From Shewanella mangrovi (GTDB taxonomy: Bacteria; Pseudomonadota; Gammaproteobacteria; Enterobacterales; Shewanellaceae): a stretch of 64,000 nucleotides of DNA. Positions 45,224 to 54,701 of this stretch are shown here, one piece after another. Within the stretch, counting starts at the first letter, position 1. Each line of letters opens with the position of its first letter. Made by a program: the position numbers and the translations under genes. The DNA is taken from the NCBI RefSeq assembly GCF_000753795.1, contig NZ_JPEO01000011.1:1-64000 (forward strand). The letters run 5' to 3'. The notes beneath the pieces are model-generated. The model had not been told where the DNA came from. It saw only the letters and a list, made by a program, of their open reading frames with translations, and searched no databases.

Positions 45224-45721
45224 TCAAATAGTAACTAACTCCAATTCAGACTCATCAACCTCAACCTCTTGCTGCTTGCCCAGAAACTTAAACAGCACCT
45301 TACATCGCCTGTCGCCACATTTTTCATGAAAAATGCCCGATAGTTCGCAGAAAGGACCTGAAGTAAACTTGACTTGTTCGCCCGACTTGATTTGTCGTGC
45401 AGATACGAGAGGAGCTTCAAGCTCTTGTAGCTTGAGACGAGTGATAAAGATATCTGCTAAAGGAATCATTCTTTCAGAGCAGTCAACCAACCGAGAAACG
45501 CCTCTAGTAGAATGGATTTTGCTCACGCTAAATTCTGTCGGATCAAAATTGACGAACAAATAATTGGGGAAAAGCGGGGATTTTTTGACTGTAGAAAGGC
45601 CTTTTTCCTTCTTCTCCACCTTAATCATAGGCAGATAGGTTTCTAGTCCTTGTAGCCCAAGGTTAAGCTGAGCTCGTTGCTCGCTTTTAGGCTTACAATA
45701 CAGTAGATACCAACCTTTCAT
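45224..45721 (-). CDS. rfaH: Transcription antiterminator RfaH
   Basis: 165 residues, a NusG paralogue: N-terminal NGN domain (KGWYLLYCKPKSEQRAQLNL, SPLFPNYLFVNFDP, VSKIHSTRGVSRLVDC) and a C-terminal KOW region (ARQIKSGEQVKFTSGPF then SGIFHEKCGDRRCKVLFKFL). RfaH suppresses Rho termination and activates translation of long polysaccharide operons that carry ops. Here it sits immediately upstream of an ops-bearing operon, which it should control directly. Confidence 0.93.
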   Translation of the reverse strand: MKGWYLLYCKPKSEQRAQLNLGLQGLETYLPMIKVEKKEKGLSTVKKSPLFPNYLFVNFDPTEFSVSKIHSTRGVSRLVDCSERMIPLADIFITRLKLQELEAPLVSARQIKSGEQVKFTSGPFCELSGIFHEKCGDRRCKVLFKFLGKQQEVEVDESELELVTI

Positions 45722-45914
45722 ATAACGCTCACTTCAATGTTTTCGGGGTAGATGTCCTATCTAGTGCCCGGCATCATAGCAAAGTTGCAACAGTGAGTGA
45801 AAGACAAAGTTGGTCGGAAATTTACTTACAGTTCTTTACGTCGTTGTTTTTAGTAAAGATGGTTTTTTTTTGTCCATCAAATTTAACGATTGGCGATTTT
45901 TTAACAACGTTAAC

Positions 45915-47021
45915 TTAATTTTCTGGGGATAATTGAAAATATCCACCAGCAGGCAGTTCAGGGCGATATTCCACTCCAGAAAACAAGTTTCTTGAAATAA
46001 AATCCTTGTGTGTACGGTTTTGCGATAAGACGCAGATTTTTTCACCTTTTTCGAGAATCCTGACATGCCCTTGGCAATCGTCCCATTCAAGTAGTCCCAA
46101 TTGAATGGTCGCGGGTAACATTAGCGGCGTAAAATCTTCGTCTTGGCGCAAAAAGCACCTCAACCCGCTACCCGCCTGAGCGATTCTAGTGGTGCGAGAG
46201 GAGAATTCATATACAACCAAAATCATATCGGTATAGAAGCCCATACCGGAGTGAACAAGACGTTGATTGATAAACCCAAGCATTTTACAGGGTTCTAATT
46301 CGACGCCTTGCTTTTGTAGCTGTTGCACACTTTGATGAACAAAGTTACGTAGCAAGACGCTAGCAAAGGCCGCTTTGTTATCTTCTGGATAGAAATGAGC
46401 CATGTACATGACGAGATGCTGGCAACCTACTCTTTCAGAATCAATAAAGTACGGTGAGACGTCATTACCTGTAAACAAGCTAAATTCAAAGTTCGCTTGC
46501 TGGTAATTTACCGTAGAGGCTGAAAATAACTGCTGTTGAACACTTCTGGCTGCGTTAGCATTTCTTTCTAACAGCGCAAGATGCTCATTCAACTCTTGAT
46601 AAGATAATTCATCTAAGTCTTGAGCTAGGTTACCGTCTTCACGAGTAACATGACGCAAACTCTCGTTAATGGCGTGCTCTATCTGATAGAGATCTGAAAT
46701 GGGTTTTACCAAGTAATCAGACGCCCCCAAGCGCAGCGCATCTGACACAATTGACATATGCTGATTACCAGACATCACAATAGCGGGAATGTAGGCACCA
46801 GCTTGCGCCAGCTCATGCAGTAGCTCAAGCCCCGTCATATTGGGCATGGTTAAGTCGGATAACAGAATATCAAACGATTCGGAAAAGAACTGTGCCAGTG
46901 CAATCTCGCCATCGCCAGCCTCTGTGACTGAAGCACCGCGGCTCCGGAGAAAAGAAGCCACGATATTACGAAAGACAGGATCGTCCTCGACTAATAATAC
47001 TTTTATTGCATCAAGCGCCAT
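45915..47021 (-). CDS. Response regulator with SpoIIE/PP2C-like output domain
   Basis: About 368 residues from MALDAIKVLLVEDDPVFRNI. Receiver domain (about 6-120): acidic pair EDD, phospho-Asp in LLSDLTMPNMTG, conserved Ser/Lys in VMSGN and YLVKPIS. A linker helix (ELNEHLALLERNANAARSVQ) leads to a C-terminal region (about 170-365) with PP2C/SpoIIE-type layout (AHFYPEDNKAAFASVLLRNF, QAGSGLRCF, EKGEKICVLS), but its metal-binding Asp pattern is not obvious, so it may be degenerate. It resembles RssB/HsbR-type regulators. Its placement between mlaA and the polysaccharide locus gives no clear target. Confidence 0.78.
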   Translation of the reverse strand: MALDAIKVLLVEDDPVFRNIVASFLRSRGASVTEAGDGEIALAQFFSESFDILLSDLTMPNMTGLELLHELAQAGAYIPAIVMSGNQHMSIVSDALRLGASDYLVKPISDLYQIEHAINESLRHVTREDGNLAQDLDELSYQELNEHLALLERNANAARSVQQQLFSASTVNYQQANFEFSLFTGNDVSPYFIDSERVGCQHLVMYMAHFYPEDNKAAFASVLLRNFVHQSVQQLQKQGVELEPCKMLGFINQRLVHSGMGFYTDMILVVYEFSSRTTRIAQAGSGLRCFLRQDEDFTPLMLPATIQLGLLEWDDCQGHVRILEKGEKICVLSQNRTHKDFISRNLFSGVEYRPELPAGGYFQLSPEN

Positions 47022-47103
47022 ACAATTCCCTACATTGCTGACGTGACACACAACGAGAACTATAGCGCCTTAAACTTAGGCTTCTAGCACGACGATTGTG
47101 TAA

Positions 47104-47880
47104 CTACTCCAGCTCCTGCATGTACTGGTCAAGCAACTCATCATCATCGTCCTTTTTTGATGGTATTTTACCGTCATACACTTTGTAATCCACATATTGG
47201 ATATACGCATCCTTCACAAAGCTGTATGGGTCGAGTGCATTATCTACTAAACGTTCTTGATCTATCGCTGCGGCTCTTGCACTTAGCCCCTTGAGTCCCC
47301 AGCGTAAAATCGTTTGCCACATATTAAGATCTTGTAATGGGAAGTATAGACTATCAACCCAATCCGTCGTTATTTCACGCGTCACATAAGGCCCCATAAA
47401 CGGCGCCATAAAATAGGGGCCATTGGGCACGCCGTAGTAGCCTAAAACTTCGTTAAATTCATCCTGCTTTCGCGGCATTCCCATCATGTCTGCGACATCA
47501 ATAAGGCCTAATAGCCCCACAGTGGTATTCACGACAAAACGACCACCGGCGTTTGCTGCCCAATGCCATTTACCTTGCAAGGTGTTATTCACTAGTGAGC
47601 TCGGTTCTTCAAGGTTTTGCAGAAAGTTATCTAAACCTGATTTAACTGGCATCGGCACATAATCACGATAACCATGCGCTACCGGGCGTGCGACGTATTT
47701 ATCCAAATAGTTGTAGTTGAAATTCCACATTGCCCGGTTGAATCCTTCCCATGGGTCACGCGGATCGTTATAGGTGATCGAGACAGGCGTTTGCTCGTCT
47801 GCATTCTGCTGCTCTTCAGCAAACACTGAAGCATTACAGGATAATAATGCGGCGATCAGCCATAGCCGATTGAATTTCAT
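47104..47880 (-). CDS. mlaA: MlaA/VacJ-family outer-membrane lipoprotein
   Basis: 258 residues. N-terminal lipoprotein signal MKFNRLWLIAALLSC with lipobox LLSC. Motifs DPWEGFNRAMWNFNYNYLDK, YRDYVPMPVKSGLDNFLQNL, EPSSLVNNTLQGKW, RFVVNTTVGLLGLIDVADMM, DEFNEVLGYYGVPNGPYFMA are the MlaA core. It forms a ring in the outer membrane that removes phospholipids from the outer leaflet as part of the Mla pathway. The acidic C-terminus (KKDDDDELLDQYM) is lineage-typical. Confidence 0.93.
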   Translation of the reverse strand: MKFNRLWLIAALLSCNASVFAEEQQNADEQTPVSITYNDPRDPWEGFNRAMWNFNYNYLDKYVARPVAHGYRDYVPMPVKSGLDNFLQNLEEPSSLVNNTLQGKWHWAANAGGRFVVNTTVGLLGLIDVADMMGMPRKQDEFNEVLGYYGVPNGPYFMAPFMGPYVTREITTDWVDSLYFPLQDLNMWQTILRWGLKGLSARAAAIDQERLVDNALDPYSFVKDAYIQYVDYKVYDGKIPSKKDDDDELLDQYMQELE

Positions 47881-48091
47881 ATCACACTCTTTAATTGAAG
47901 TTACTACAAATAAAATGCTGGAGTTAGCTAAAGGATGTTGTCGATAATGACGATAGTATTCCTAGCGGTTGTTGAACTTTATTTCCCTATTTAAGCTCAC
48001 CTTTAATAGGATACTGCGCATGCTGGCAAGGTCAAATCTATATTTTAATAAATAGGTCCAAAAAGGTCTTTTAAAACGGTAATTTGAAACA

Positions 48092-49999
48092 ATGAAGTCA
48101 ATCAACGAGACAATACCTCTGTCAATGACAGCTAACATCAGTAGCGATGCGACCATAAAAAATGCAGCGCTGCTTCCGGTATTGGTCTCATATACTGATG
48201 ATTCTATTGACGTCGTTATTCAAGGTCAGCGCTTCACCCTTGCCAACAGCGCGACTTTCGATGAGTTAACAAGGTTACAACTGGCCAGTTCAGATAACGT
48301 ATTGAAGATTTCATCGACTTCAAATCACATATTACAAGGGACAATGCTGCAGCTCGGCGAAAAGATTGTTTTATCCCTTCCAAAAGAGTTACTCACAGCG
48401 GCTAAACTCACTGATAGTGAGTTATCACAACTACAAACGCTCGCAAAACGTGAGCAAGGTTATCCGCTACCCGTCGCCACAATTTCAGGCAATAAACTCA
48501 GTTTCCCAGCAAGTAACACGATTAATCTACCAGCGAATGTGCAGTTAAATGATGGCAATTACACTGCAAAAATATCTTTAACAAACAATATACTATCGCT
48601 GCAATTACAACCAATTAAAAGTGAGATATTCGTTCAGCTTACGCCAGCAGCACCTGCGCCTATGCCAACGTCCCAAACACCGACTGCAATACCAGATGCT
48701 GATGCGATGCCGCAAATTGTGGTGGCAAAAAACGATTTAGCGCAGGTTGCATCCAGTTGGATGCATCGTTTAGAACGCCAGTCATGGACGAACACCGCCA
48801 ACGTAGAACCATCAGCCAGCACGACGTCAAAACTGACGCCTGACGCCATCGCAGAGATCAAAGCGGCAGCGCCTTCACCTACAACCACTGCCGACAAAGG
48901 TCAGATGCAGGCACCTAAAAACACTCCTAATCCAACGCAGCTGCAGGATAACCTAGCTGCTGCTAACAGTAACGTCTCAAAAAAAGGTAATGACGCGCAA
49001 ATTAAACCTGACAACGGTTTAGTCCCGCAAATTTCAGCCAATAAGCCAACAAAGGCTAGCATAAAGGCCGCGCCGACTGAGATTTTAACGCCAGCTAAAG
49101 CCGGACAGACGGCAGCCGAGCAAAATGTTGCCAGCTCCGAATTAACATCTCAGCTAAAGAAAGCTGAGTTTGGCAGTAATAACGTGCTGACAAAAGCCCT
49201 CTACAGAATGGGATTGACACCACAAACCGATGCAGTAGCGTTGCCCAAGCACAACCTAGCGGCAGCGCTGATGAAGGCGTTACCAGAACTAACACCTCGT
49301 TTATTGACCGAATTAGTTGAGCCAGAAAAGCTACAACAAGAGCTGCTTGCATCACTTAACTTTCAAGCATCGCGTGTCTTTACCACTTTACCGCCTTCTC
49401 AAAGCGACTCTATTGCCTTTATGTTTCAACTGCTATTGGGCGCCCGCATGAATAACCCAACGGCTTCGGCGCCAATTACACAACGGTTGAAACAATATTT
49501 AGAATCGCTACAGGCCAGTAGTGGTTTAAGCGGAAAGTTACTTGAAGCATTGGAACGCAGCAGAGGACTTGAGAGTATCAGCCATCTCGTTAGCTCCATT
49601 CGCCTATTTCAACAATCTTCCCAAGAGCTTGCCGGTCAAGGTTTTTATTTTGCTCTACCTTATCAGCTGGATAATCATACCGAGCAATTTGAGGGAAAAT
49701 TTGAGTACGATGAAGCTAATACTGGCGAGCAAGCGGCCAGAGGTTGGCGCTTACAACTCAAATTTGCGCTGACGAACGGTGCAATGCTAGTCAACGCATT
49801 TGTACAAGGTAAATCACTTAGATTGGAACTTACAAGCAGCAGTGAGTCGTTATTACAACGTATTACCACCTTTGAATCACTTTTAAATGATAAGTTATCT
49901 CAGGTTGGATTTAACGTAGATAACATTCAAATGCGCATGGGCAATGTGCCAGCGAGCGTGTTGCCCGGCGATCATGTGTTAGTAAAAGTGAAGGTTTAA
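48092..49999 (+). CDS. FliK-like flagellar hook-length control protein
   Basis: 635 residues. The N-terminal half (about 1-200) is beta-rich, the middle (about 200-350) is a Pro/Ala/Thr/Lys-rich linker (PAPMPTSQTPTAIP, KAAAPSPTTTADKG), and the C-terminal domain (about 535-635; GWRLQLKFALTNGAMLVNAF, VNAFVQGKSLRLELTSS, LQVGFNVDNIQ-like) matches the FliK hook-length control C-terminal fold. It may be a second FliK or a chaperone-like paralogue. It is read away from the minus-strand chemotaxis genes and ends 2 bp before an FhlB-like gene, its expected partner. Confidence 0.8.
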   Translation: MKSINETIPLSMTANISSDATIKNAALLPVLVSYTDDSIDVVIQGQRFTLANSATFDELTRLQLASSDNVLKISSTSNHILQGTMLQLGEKIVLSLPKELLTAAKLTDSELSQLQTLAKREQGYPLPVATISGNKLSFPASNTINLPANVQLNDGNYTAKISLTNNILSLQLQPIKSEIFVQLTPAAPAPMPTSQTPTAIPDADAMPQIVVAKNDLAQVASSWMHRLERQSWTNTANVEPSASTTSKLTPDAIAEIKAAAPSPTTTADKGQMQAPKNTPNPTQLQDNLAAANSNVSKKGNDAQIKPDNGLVPQISANKPTKASIKAAPTEILTPAKAGQTAAEQNVASSELTSQLKKAEFGSNNVLTKALYRMGLTPQTDAVALPKHNLAAALMKALPELTPRLLTELVEPEKLQQELLASLNFQASRVFTTLPPSQSDSIAFMFQLLLGARMNNPTASAPITQRLKQYLESLQASSGLSGKLLEALERSRGLESISHLVSSIRLFQQSSQELAGQGFYFALPYQLDNHTEQFEGKFEYDEANTGEQAARGWRLQLKFALTNGAMLVNAFVQGKSLRLELTSSSESLLQRITTFESLLNDKLSQVGFNVDNIQMRMGNVPASVLPGDHVLVKVKV

Positions 50000-50001
50000 C
50001 G

Positions 50002-50319
50002 ATGACAGACGAATCGGATTCTAAACGAGCAAAACAGGCCACCGCATTATTCTATGATGGTAAGTCTGCACCACAGATTACAGCTCAGGGCAAAGCGTTA
50101 TTAGCTGAAGAAATTATTGCGTTAGCAAAAGAAGCGGGGGTTTTTATACATGAGGATGAGCATTTAAGTAACTTTTTACAGATGCTTGAAGTCGGTGAAG
50201 AAATCCCTAAAGAGCTGTATTTGCTGATCGCTGAGCTAATCGCCTTTGTTTATATGCTTGATGGCAAATTTCCTGAGCAGTGGCACAATTTGCATCAAAA
50301 AATCGTCATGAAAGCCTAA
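50002..50319 (+). CDS. FlhB C-terminal-like export switch protein (FhlB/FlhX-like)
   Basis: 105 residues: KQATALFYDGKSAPQITAQG, KALLAEEIIALAKEAGVFIH, EDEHLSNFLQMLEVGEEIPK, ELYLLIAELIAFVYMLD. This corresponds to the cytoplasmic C-domain of FlhB without its membrane part, and lacks the NPTH-type cleavage motif. Such soluble homologues can substitute for the cleaved FlhB C-domain. Paired with the FliK-like gene (2-bp gap), it probably modulates flagellar export specificity. Confidence 0.88.
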   Translation: MTDESDSKRAKQATALFYDGKSAPQITAQGKALLAEEIIALAKEAGVFIHEDEHLSNFLQMLEVGEEIPKELYLLIAELIAFVYMLDGKFPEQWHNLHQKIVMKA

Positions 50320-50324
50320 GCGCG

Positions 50325-50729
50325 CTACTTGCTATGTAATCGAAGCAACAATTCTGCCTCGGCCTTCGGTAACTCACATTCTCGCATTAACTCATCGACG
50401 CCAGCACCTAGCTGCACCATTTTAATTGCACGGCTATACATGCGTGCTTGCGGCTCTTGCTGAATCGCCTCATCGAGTCGCGCATCTTGCGACGATAACT
50501 GCTTTTCAAGTTCTAGCACTCGTCGCCCGACACCAATAGTACCGTTGCGTAACTCGTGTACCTCTTGCCGCAACGAATCGCGCTGCTTATCGGCCTCTTT
50601 AACCAATAAGGTCAATGCATCGACTTTAGCGCTAAGCTGACGACGGAGCTTGCGTTGGAAAAAAACAAGTGCCACCACAACGGCAATAAATACTGCAACT
50701 AAGGCAATTAACAGCTCATCGCCTATCAT
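50325..50729 (-). CDS. DUF2802-family membrane-anchored coiled-coil protein
   Basis: 134 residues from MIGDELLIALVAVFIAVVVA; AAGGAG lies 9 bp before this ATG, which decides against the upstream ATG at 50750. One N-terminal membrane helix, a coiled coil (LRRQLSAKVDALTLLVKEAD, HELRNGTIGVGRRVLELEKQ) and a C-terminal helical region (IKMVQLGAGVDELMRECELP) form the DUF2802 pattern. It is conserved at the end of the flagellar/chemotaxis cluster in this lineage; function not established. Confidence 0.8.
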   Translation of the reverse strand: MIGDELLIALVAVFIAVVVALVFFQRKLRRQLSAKVDALTLLVKEADKQRDSLRQEVHELRNGTIGVGRRVLELEKQLSSQDARLDEAIQQEPQARMYSRAIKMVQLGAGVDELMRECELPKAEAELLLRLHSK

Positions 50730-50759
50730 TGGCGGCAACTCCTTTGGCATCCAATCACA

Positions 50760-51251
50760 TTATATTTGGGATAGCTCAGCCCACTCTTCATCAGACAAGA
50801 GCTTGTCCAAGTCAACGAGGATCAATAGCTCATCACCACGATTGCTCACACCTTGAATGAACTTAGCACTTTCTTCAGTGCCAACGTTTGGTGCATTATC
50901 AATTTCAGAACGACGTAGGTACACGACTTCAGCAACGCTATCAACCAAAATACCAATAACTTGCTTTTCCGCTTCAATAATCACAATACGGGTAGAATCA
51001 TCGACTTCTGCTGACGGTAAACCGAAACGTGAACGAGTATCGATTACCGTAACAACGTTACCGCGAAGATTAATAATCCCGAGTACATAATGCGGGGCGC
51101 CGGGAACTGGCGCAATCTCAGTATGACGCAGCACTTCTTGCACCTGCATCACGTTGATACCGTAGGTCTCGTTATCCAATTTAAACGTTACCCACTGGAG
51201 CACGGCGTCATCTTTTGCCGCAACGGCAGCTACGTTTCTTGATTCAGTCAT
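50760..51251 (-). CDS. cheW: Chemotaxis coupling protein CheW
   Basis: 163 residues with the two CheW SH3-like subdomains: VTFKLDNETYGINVMQVQEV, PGAPHYVLGIINLRGNVVTV, IDTRSRFGLPSAEVDDSTRI, VDSVAEVVYLRRSEIDNAPN, LLILVDLDKLLSDEEW. It links receptors to CheA. A 7-bp gap follows the ParP-like gene. Confidence 0.95.
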   Translation of the reverse strand: MTESRNVAAVAAKDDAVLQWVTFKLDNETYGINVMQVQEVLRHTEIAPVPGAPHYVLGIINLRGNVVTVIDTRSRFGLPSAEVDDSTRIVIIEAEKQVIGILVDSVAEVVYLRRSEIDNAPNVGTEESAKFIQGVSNRGDELLILVDLDKLLSDEEWAELSQI

Positions 51252-51258
51252 AATTACC

Positions 51259-52245
51259 TCAGTTTATTGGATCCTGACAACCCAAACCGGCATTGAGCAT
51301 GTCTATTAGCGATTGAACATGCAAAATGCCACACATCTGTTCTTTTACCACTCCGGCCAGCCATGGGCGCTTACCCGCTTTACCACGCCAATTGACCTGA
51401 GACTTATCAATTTTTACTGCATTAATGAGGGATTCGCAGGCGAGCCCCCAATTACTATTTTCCAATACTACAAGATATTGATAATTTACAGATTGCGCCA
51501 GTTTCTCATCATATTTTTCTGGCATAACCCACGCGGCAGTGTTTACAAGGTTAAGTTGCGAATCACGATATTGCTGGACACCTAAAAACCACTTAGGGCG
51601 TCCGATAATATGATTGACGTGCTCAACTTGCACGATGCCACCCAAACTGATTAGCGGAACAGCTAACGTTAAGCCTGCGACCTTAAAAAACAGTACCTGA
51701 AATTCATCATCCAGCTGCTCATCAAGTGCAGTCGGCTCTATTGGTGGCGCCACAGAAGCTTGCGTTGCTGGTGCTGTCTCTTCTTCAGTCTCGGACTGAC
51801 GCTCTTCAATTATTGCAGTCGCCGGTTTTTCAGCAATTTTTTCAGCGACTTTTGTGATAGGCACAGCATCTACTTGTGGATCAGCTGATGTTTCAACCTT
51901 GGTATTTTCCGTTGTAATGCTGGCAGTTTTCACCTCAGGCACCACAGAGGAGAGTAACTTTTCCAACGCTTGCTTATCTAAGTTGCTAGAAGCAGGTTTA
52001 TTATCAAGAGCCAAGGCTCTTTCTACTGCTTGTTGCTTCTCAGCCACCACTTCAGGTTGCGGTATAGCTGATACAACTTCTTGCTTGACCGGTTTAGCAT
52101 GACGCTTAGCAATAGCTGCTGTATCTATCTCTTCCGCAACGTTGACTTGGCGTTGTACTGCTGCTTGTTGAGCCTGAACCTCTTCAGGCTCAGACAACAG
52201 CAAGCTAAAGTAATCAAAAACAGTCTCATCAACCGATTTTGACAT
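51259..52245 (-). CDS. parP: ParP-like CheW-domain protein for polar chemotaxis arrays
   Basis: 328 residues. The N-terminal SKSVDETVFDYFSLLLSEPE is followed by a long Ala/Glu/Pro-rich linker (about 20-175) and a C-terminal CheW-like domain (about 185-320; FQVLFFKVAGLTLAVPLISL, GGIVQVEHVNHIIGRPKWFL, WALLGV-like GVVKEQMCGILHVQSLIDM). In Vibrio, ParP bridges ParC and CheA at the pole. It overlaps parC by 17 nt, matching the Vibrio and Shewanella gene order. Confidence 0.87.
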   Translation of the reverse strand: MSKSVDETVFDYFSLLLSEPEEVQAQQAAVQRQVNVAEEIDTAAIAKRHAKPVKQEVVSAIPQPEVVAEKQQAVERALALDNKPASSNLDKQALEKLLSSVVPEVKTASITTENTKVETSADPQVDAVPITKVAEKIAEKPATAIIEERQSETEEETAPATQASVAPPIEPTALDEQLDDEFQVLFFKVAGLTLAVPLISLGGIVQVEHVNHIIGRPKWFLGVQQYRDSQLNLVNTAAWVMPEKYDEKLAQSVNYQYLVVLENSNWGLACESLINAVKIDKSQVNWRGKAGKRPWLAGVVKEQMCGILHVQSLIDMLNAGLGCQDPIN

Positions 52246-53020
52246 GCGTGAAGTCTCCGTTTTGCAAATATTCTAATAAGCGTTCATACGCCTTAACCCC
52301 GCGGGATTGAGGCGAATAATGTGATGCTGGTAAATGAGCCAAGCTGGCATCCCTAAATTTGGTATCGACAGGAATAACATCCGGCCATAGTTTATCCCCA
52401 TAGACCTCACTTAAATGCTGCAACGCTGCCGGCGAGGCCTTGGTACGGCGATCATACATAGTCGGGATGATAGAGAAGCTATAACGCACTTTTTTTGAAC
52501 GGCCCATAAGCTCCATGGTTTTTATCATGCGATCTAGCCCTTTAATGGCCAGAAATTCAGTTTGTACCGGCACCACAATATGATCACTTGCCGCTAGCGC
52601 ATTTACCATCAATACCCCTAAGACTGGTGGGCAATCGATAAGCGCGACATCATAATCTTGCGTCATCAATTTGACTAGATTTCTGAGCACTAATCCCATT
52701 CCCTCTTGATGTCCTAGAGAGCGATCAAGCGTCGCTAACGCCATTGTTGCAGGCAGAAGATCAATACCTTCAACAGACGTTGGCACAATATGTTGTTTGA
52801 TGAGTTCGCGAGACAGGTGTTGATGGGATAAAAAAACGTCGTATAAGGAGCCTGGGATCTCTTCAGAGTCGATACCTAGATAATAGCCAAGCGATGCATG
52901 CGGATCGGTATCAATCATTAATACACGTTGACCGCGCGCAGCTAACACACCTGCGAGGCTGGCAACAGTAGTGGTTTTTCCTACTCCACCTTTCTGATTG
53001 GCTATGGTCCAGACGTTCAC
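52229..53020 (-). CDS. parC: ParC-like ParA-family ATPase (polar chemotaxis array partitioning)
   Basis: 263 residues. Walker A variant IANQKGGVGKTTTVASLAGV (about 6-25), A-prime LMIDTDPHASLGYYLG, and DVALIDCPPVLGVLMVNALA, the ParA/MinD layout. Because it sits between cheB and parP it is best called ParC, which places chemotaxis arrays at the cell pole, rather than a chromosome ParA. Confidence 0.9.
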   Translation of the reverse strand: MNVWTIANQKGGVGKTTTVASLAGVLAARGQRVLMIDTDPHASLGYYLGIDSEEIPGSLYDVFLSHQHLSRELIKQHIVPTSVEGIDLLPATMALATLDRSLGHQEGMGLVLRNLVKLMTQDYDVALIDCPPVLGVLMVNALAASDHIVVPVQTEFLAIKGLDRMIKTMELMGRSKKVRYSFSIIPTMYDRRTKASPAALQHLSEVYGDKLWPDVIPVDTKFRDASLAHLPASHYSPQSRGVKAYERLLEYLQNGDFTHVKIG

Positions 53021-53061
53021 TACTAGGCCCCTTGTGCTGTTAGTCTAGCAATATCAATCGA

Positions 53062-53550
53062 TTATTGATTATCGATATTTCGCGTTGTAATTATTATACC
53101 GCCATGTTCAAGCGAAACGACGTTAACGCCTTGTGCAATATTTCCTATCGTCGACAACGCGTCACCCGTTAGAACTTGTGCTTCATTATCTGCGGTCTCA
53201 GCCTCGGATAACTGATTTGTGATTGGCTCACGCGTTGTATTGTTACGAGTGTCCGGATTATCGCTATCTAACGCCTGTTGTTGCGTCATTTGCCCTTTAG
53301 AAACCGGTTTTACGGCTTGTAGTAGCGACGCAACCTGTTCAGGATGCAGTTGCATCCAATTAGCAATCAACTCCGCCTGTTCTTTAGGCACCATCAACAT
53401 CACTTGAGAATCTTGCAGCTTATCGACCTGCTGCTGCAGTTGCTGATTTTGGCTATAAAAACGCCACGCAGCAGTGGCAAGCGCCATTGAGGCGACCACC
53501 AATAAAAAAATCGTCAATCTATAAGCAGTGTTTGCTGATGTATCAGCCAC
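53062..53550 (-). CDS. Conserved membrane protein in the chemotaxis operon
   Basis: 162 residues if the GTG at 53550 is used; the ATG at 53595 would overlap cheB by 53 nt, whereas GTG overlaps it by only 8. One membrane helix near the N-terminus ([20 protein letters not shown]), then a periplasmic coiled segment ([20 protein letters not shown]), a Gln/Asp/Asn-rich linker, and a C-terminal [18 protein letters not shown]. No named family. Between cheB and parC, so probably linked to array placement. Confidence 0.75.
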   Translation of the reverse strand: MADTSANTAYRLTIFLLVVASMALATAAWRFYSQNQQLQQQVDKLQDSQVMLMVPKEQAELIANWMQLHPEQVASLLQAVKPVSKGQMTQQQALDSDNPDTRNNTTREPITNQLSEAETADNEAQVLTGDALSTIGNIAQGVNVVSLEHGGIIITTRNIDNQ

Positions 53551-54682
53551 GTCCCGACTCTCGAATGATCGACTCAGCCATGCTATCCAGTGCAATAGAC
53601 TGAGTTGAGATACCAGCCGCGGTTACTGCTTGTGGCATTCCATAAACCACGGAAGAAGCTTCATCTTGGGCCCAGATGGTAGCGCCAGCAGATTTCAACA
53701 TCCGCGCACCTTCACGCCCATCCGCGCCCATCCCCGTCAATACAACTGCGAGTACATCACCACCAAAAATCTTAGACGCAGACGCAAACGTAATATCCAC
53801 TGAGGGTTTGTAATTCATATCCGGTGTACCAGCGAGGACTTTTAATCGGCCAGTCGTACCACTGCGCTCAATCATCATCTGCATGCCACCAGGCGCCAAA
53901 TAAGCGCAGCCCGGCCGCATCATGTCGCCATTACTCGCTTCTTTAACTTCTATCTGACATAAGCCATTTAAACGCGCTGCAAATGCTGGCGTAAATGCCG
54001 CAGGCATATGCTGGATTAACAGAATCGGATGCGGATAATTCGCTGGAAACTGTGTCAAAATCTTTTGCAATGCCACCGGGCCACCGGTTGAGGTGCCAAT
54101 CAGTAAGGTACGATAACGTTTACCACTCGCTTTAATTGGCGCCGCAGGCACAGAGCGGTGGCTCTCAGCGCGAGGCTCTTCTCTGCTTGATGACAACGTC
54201 TGGCTGCGTTGCAGACGTGGTTGCACCGATGTCGAGGCACTTGTTGGCGTTCTCGACGACAACGGCCTAACTGGACGATATACCCGACGTCGCCCTAACG
54301 CTTTAACTCGCTGCTGTAATAGCGCTATCGCCTCATCTTTATTGGTCGCAATATCTTCAAAACGCTTAGGAAGAAAATCGAGAGCTCCAGCATCCAATGC
54401 ATCTAGCGTTGCCTTTGCCCCTTCGTGGGTTAAAGAAGAGAACATTAAGATAGGAGTAGGATGGCTTTCCATAATGCGCTTAACCGCAGTAATTCCATCC
54501 ATCACAGGCATCTCAATGTCCATGGTGATGACCTGTGGTTGTAACTCAGCCACCATTTTCACAGCTTCAGCACCATTTGCAGCCATGCCCACTACTTCAA
54601 GATCAGGATCCTGACTAACAATTTCACTTACACGACGACGAAAAAAACTGGAGTCGTCGACAACTAATACTTTAATACCCAT
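53543..54682 (-). CDS. cheB: Chemotaxis glutamate methylesterase CheB
   Basis: 379 residues. Receiver domain (about 1-120): [40 protein letters not shown] (phospho-Asp), [14 protein letters not shown] linker (about 130-185) is Ser/Arg-rich. Methylesterase domain: [20 protein letters not shown] (nucleophile Ser), [20 protein letters not shown] (His), [20 protein letters not shown] (Asp). It demethylates receptors during adaptation. Confidence 0.95.
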   Translation of the reverse strand: MGIKVLVVDDSSFFRRRVSEIVSQDPDLEVVGMAANGAEAVKMVAELQPQVITMDIEMPVMDGITAVKRIMESHPTPILMFSSLTHEGAKATLDALDAGALDFLPKRFEDIATNKDEAIALLQQRVKALGRRRVYRPVRPLSSRTPTSASTSVQPRLQRSQTLSSSREEPRAESHRSVPAAPIKASGKRYRTLLIGTSTGGPVALQKILTQFPANYPHPILLIQHMPAAFTPAFAARLNGLCQIEVKEASNGDMMRPGCAYLAPGGMQMMIERSGTTGRLKVLAGTPDMNYKPSVDITFASASKIFGGDVLAVVLTGMGADGREGARMLKSAGATIWAQDEASSVVYGMPQAVTAAGISTQSIALDSMAESIIRESGRG

Positions 54683-54701
54683 TAAAATCCCTATCCATGG
54701 C

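Noticed and set aside
52229..53020. Chromosome or plasmid ParA
   Set aside because: Its neighbours are cheB, parP and cheW, and no parB or parS is near, so ParC fits better.
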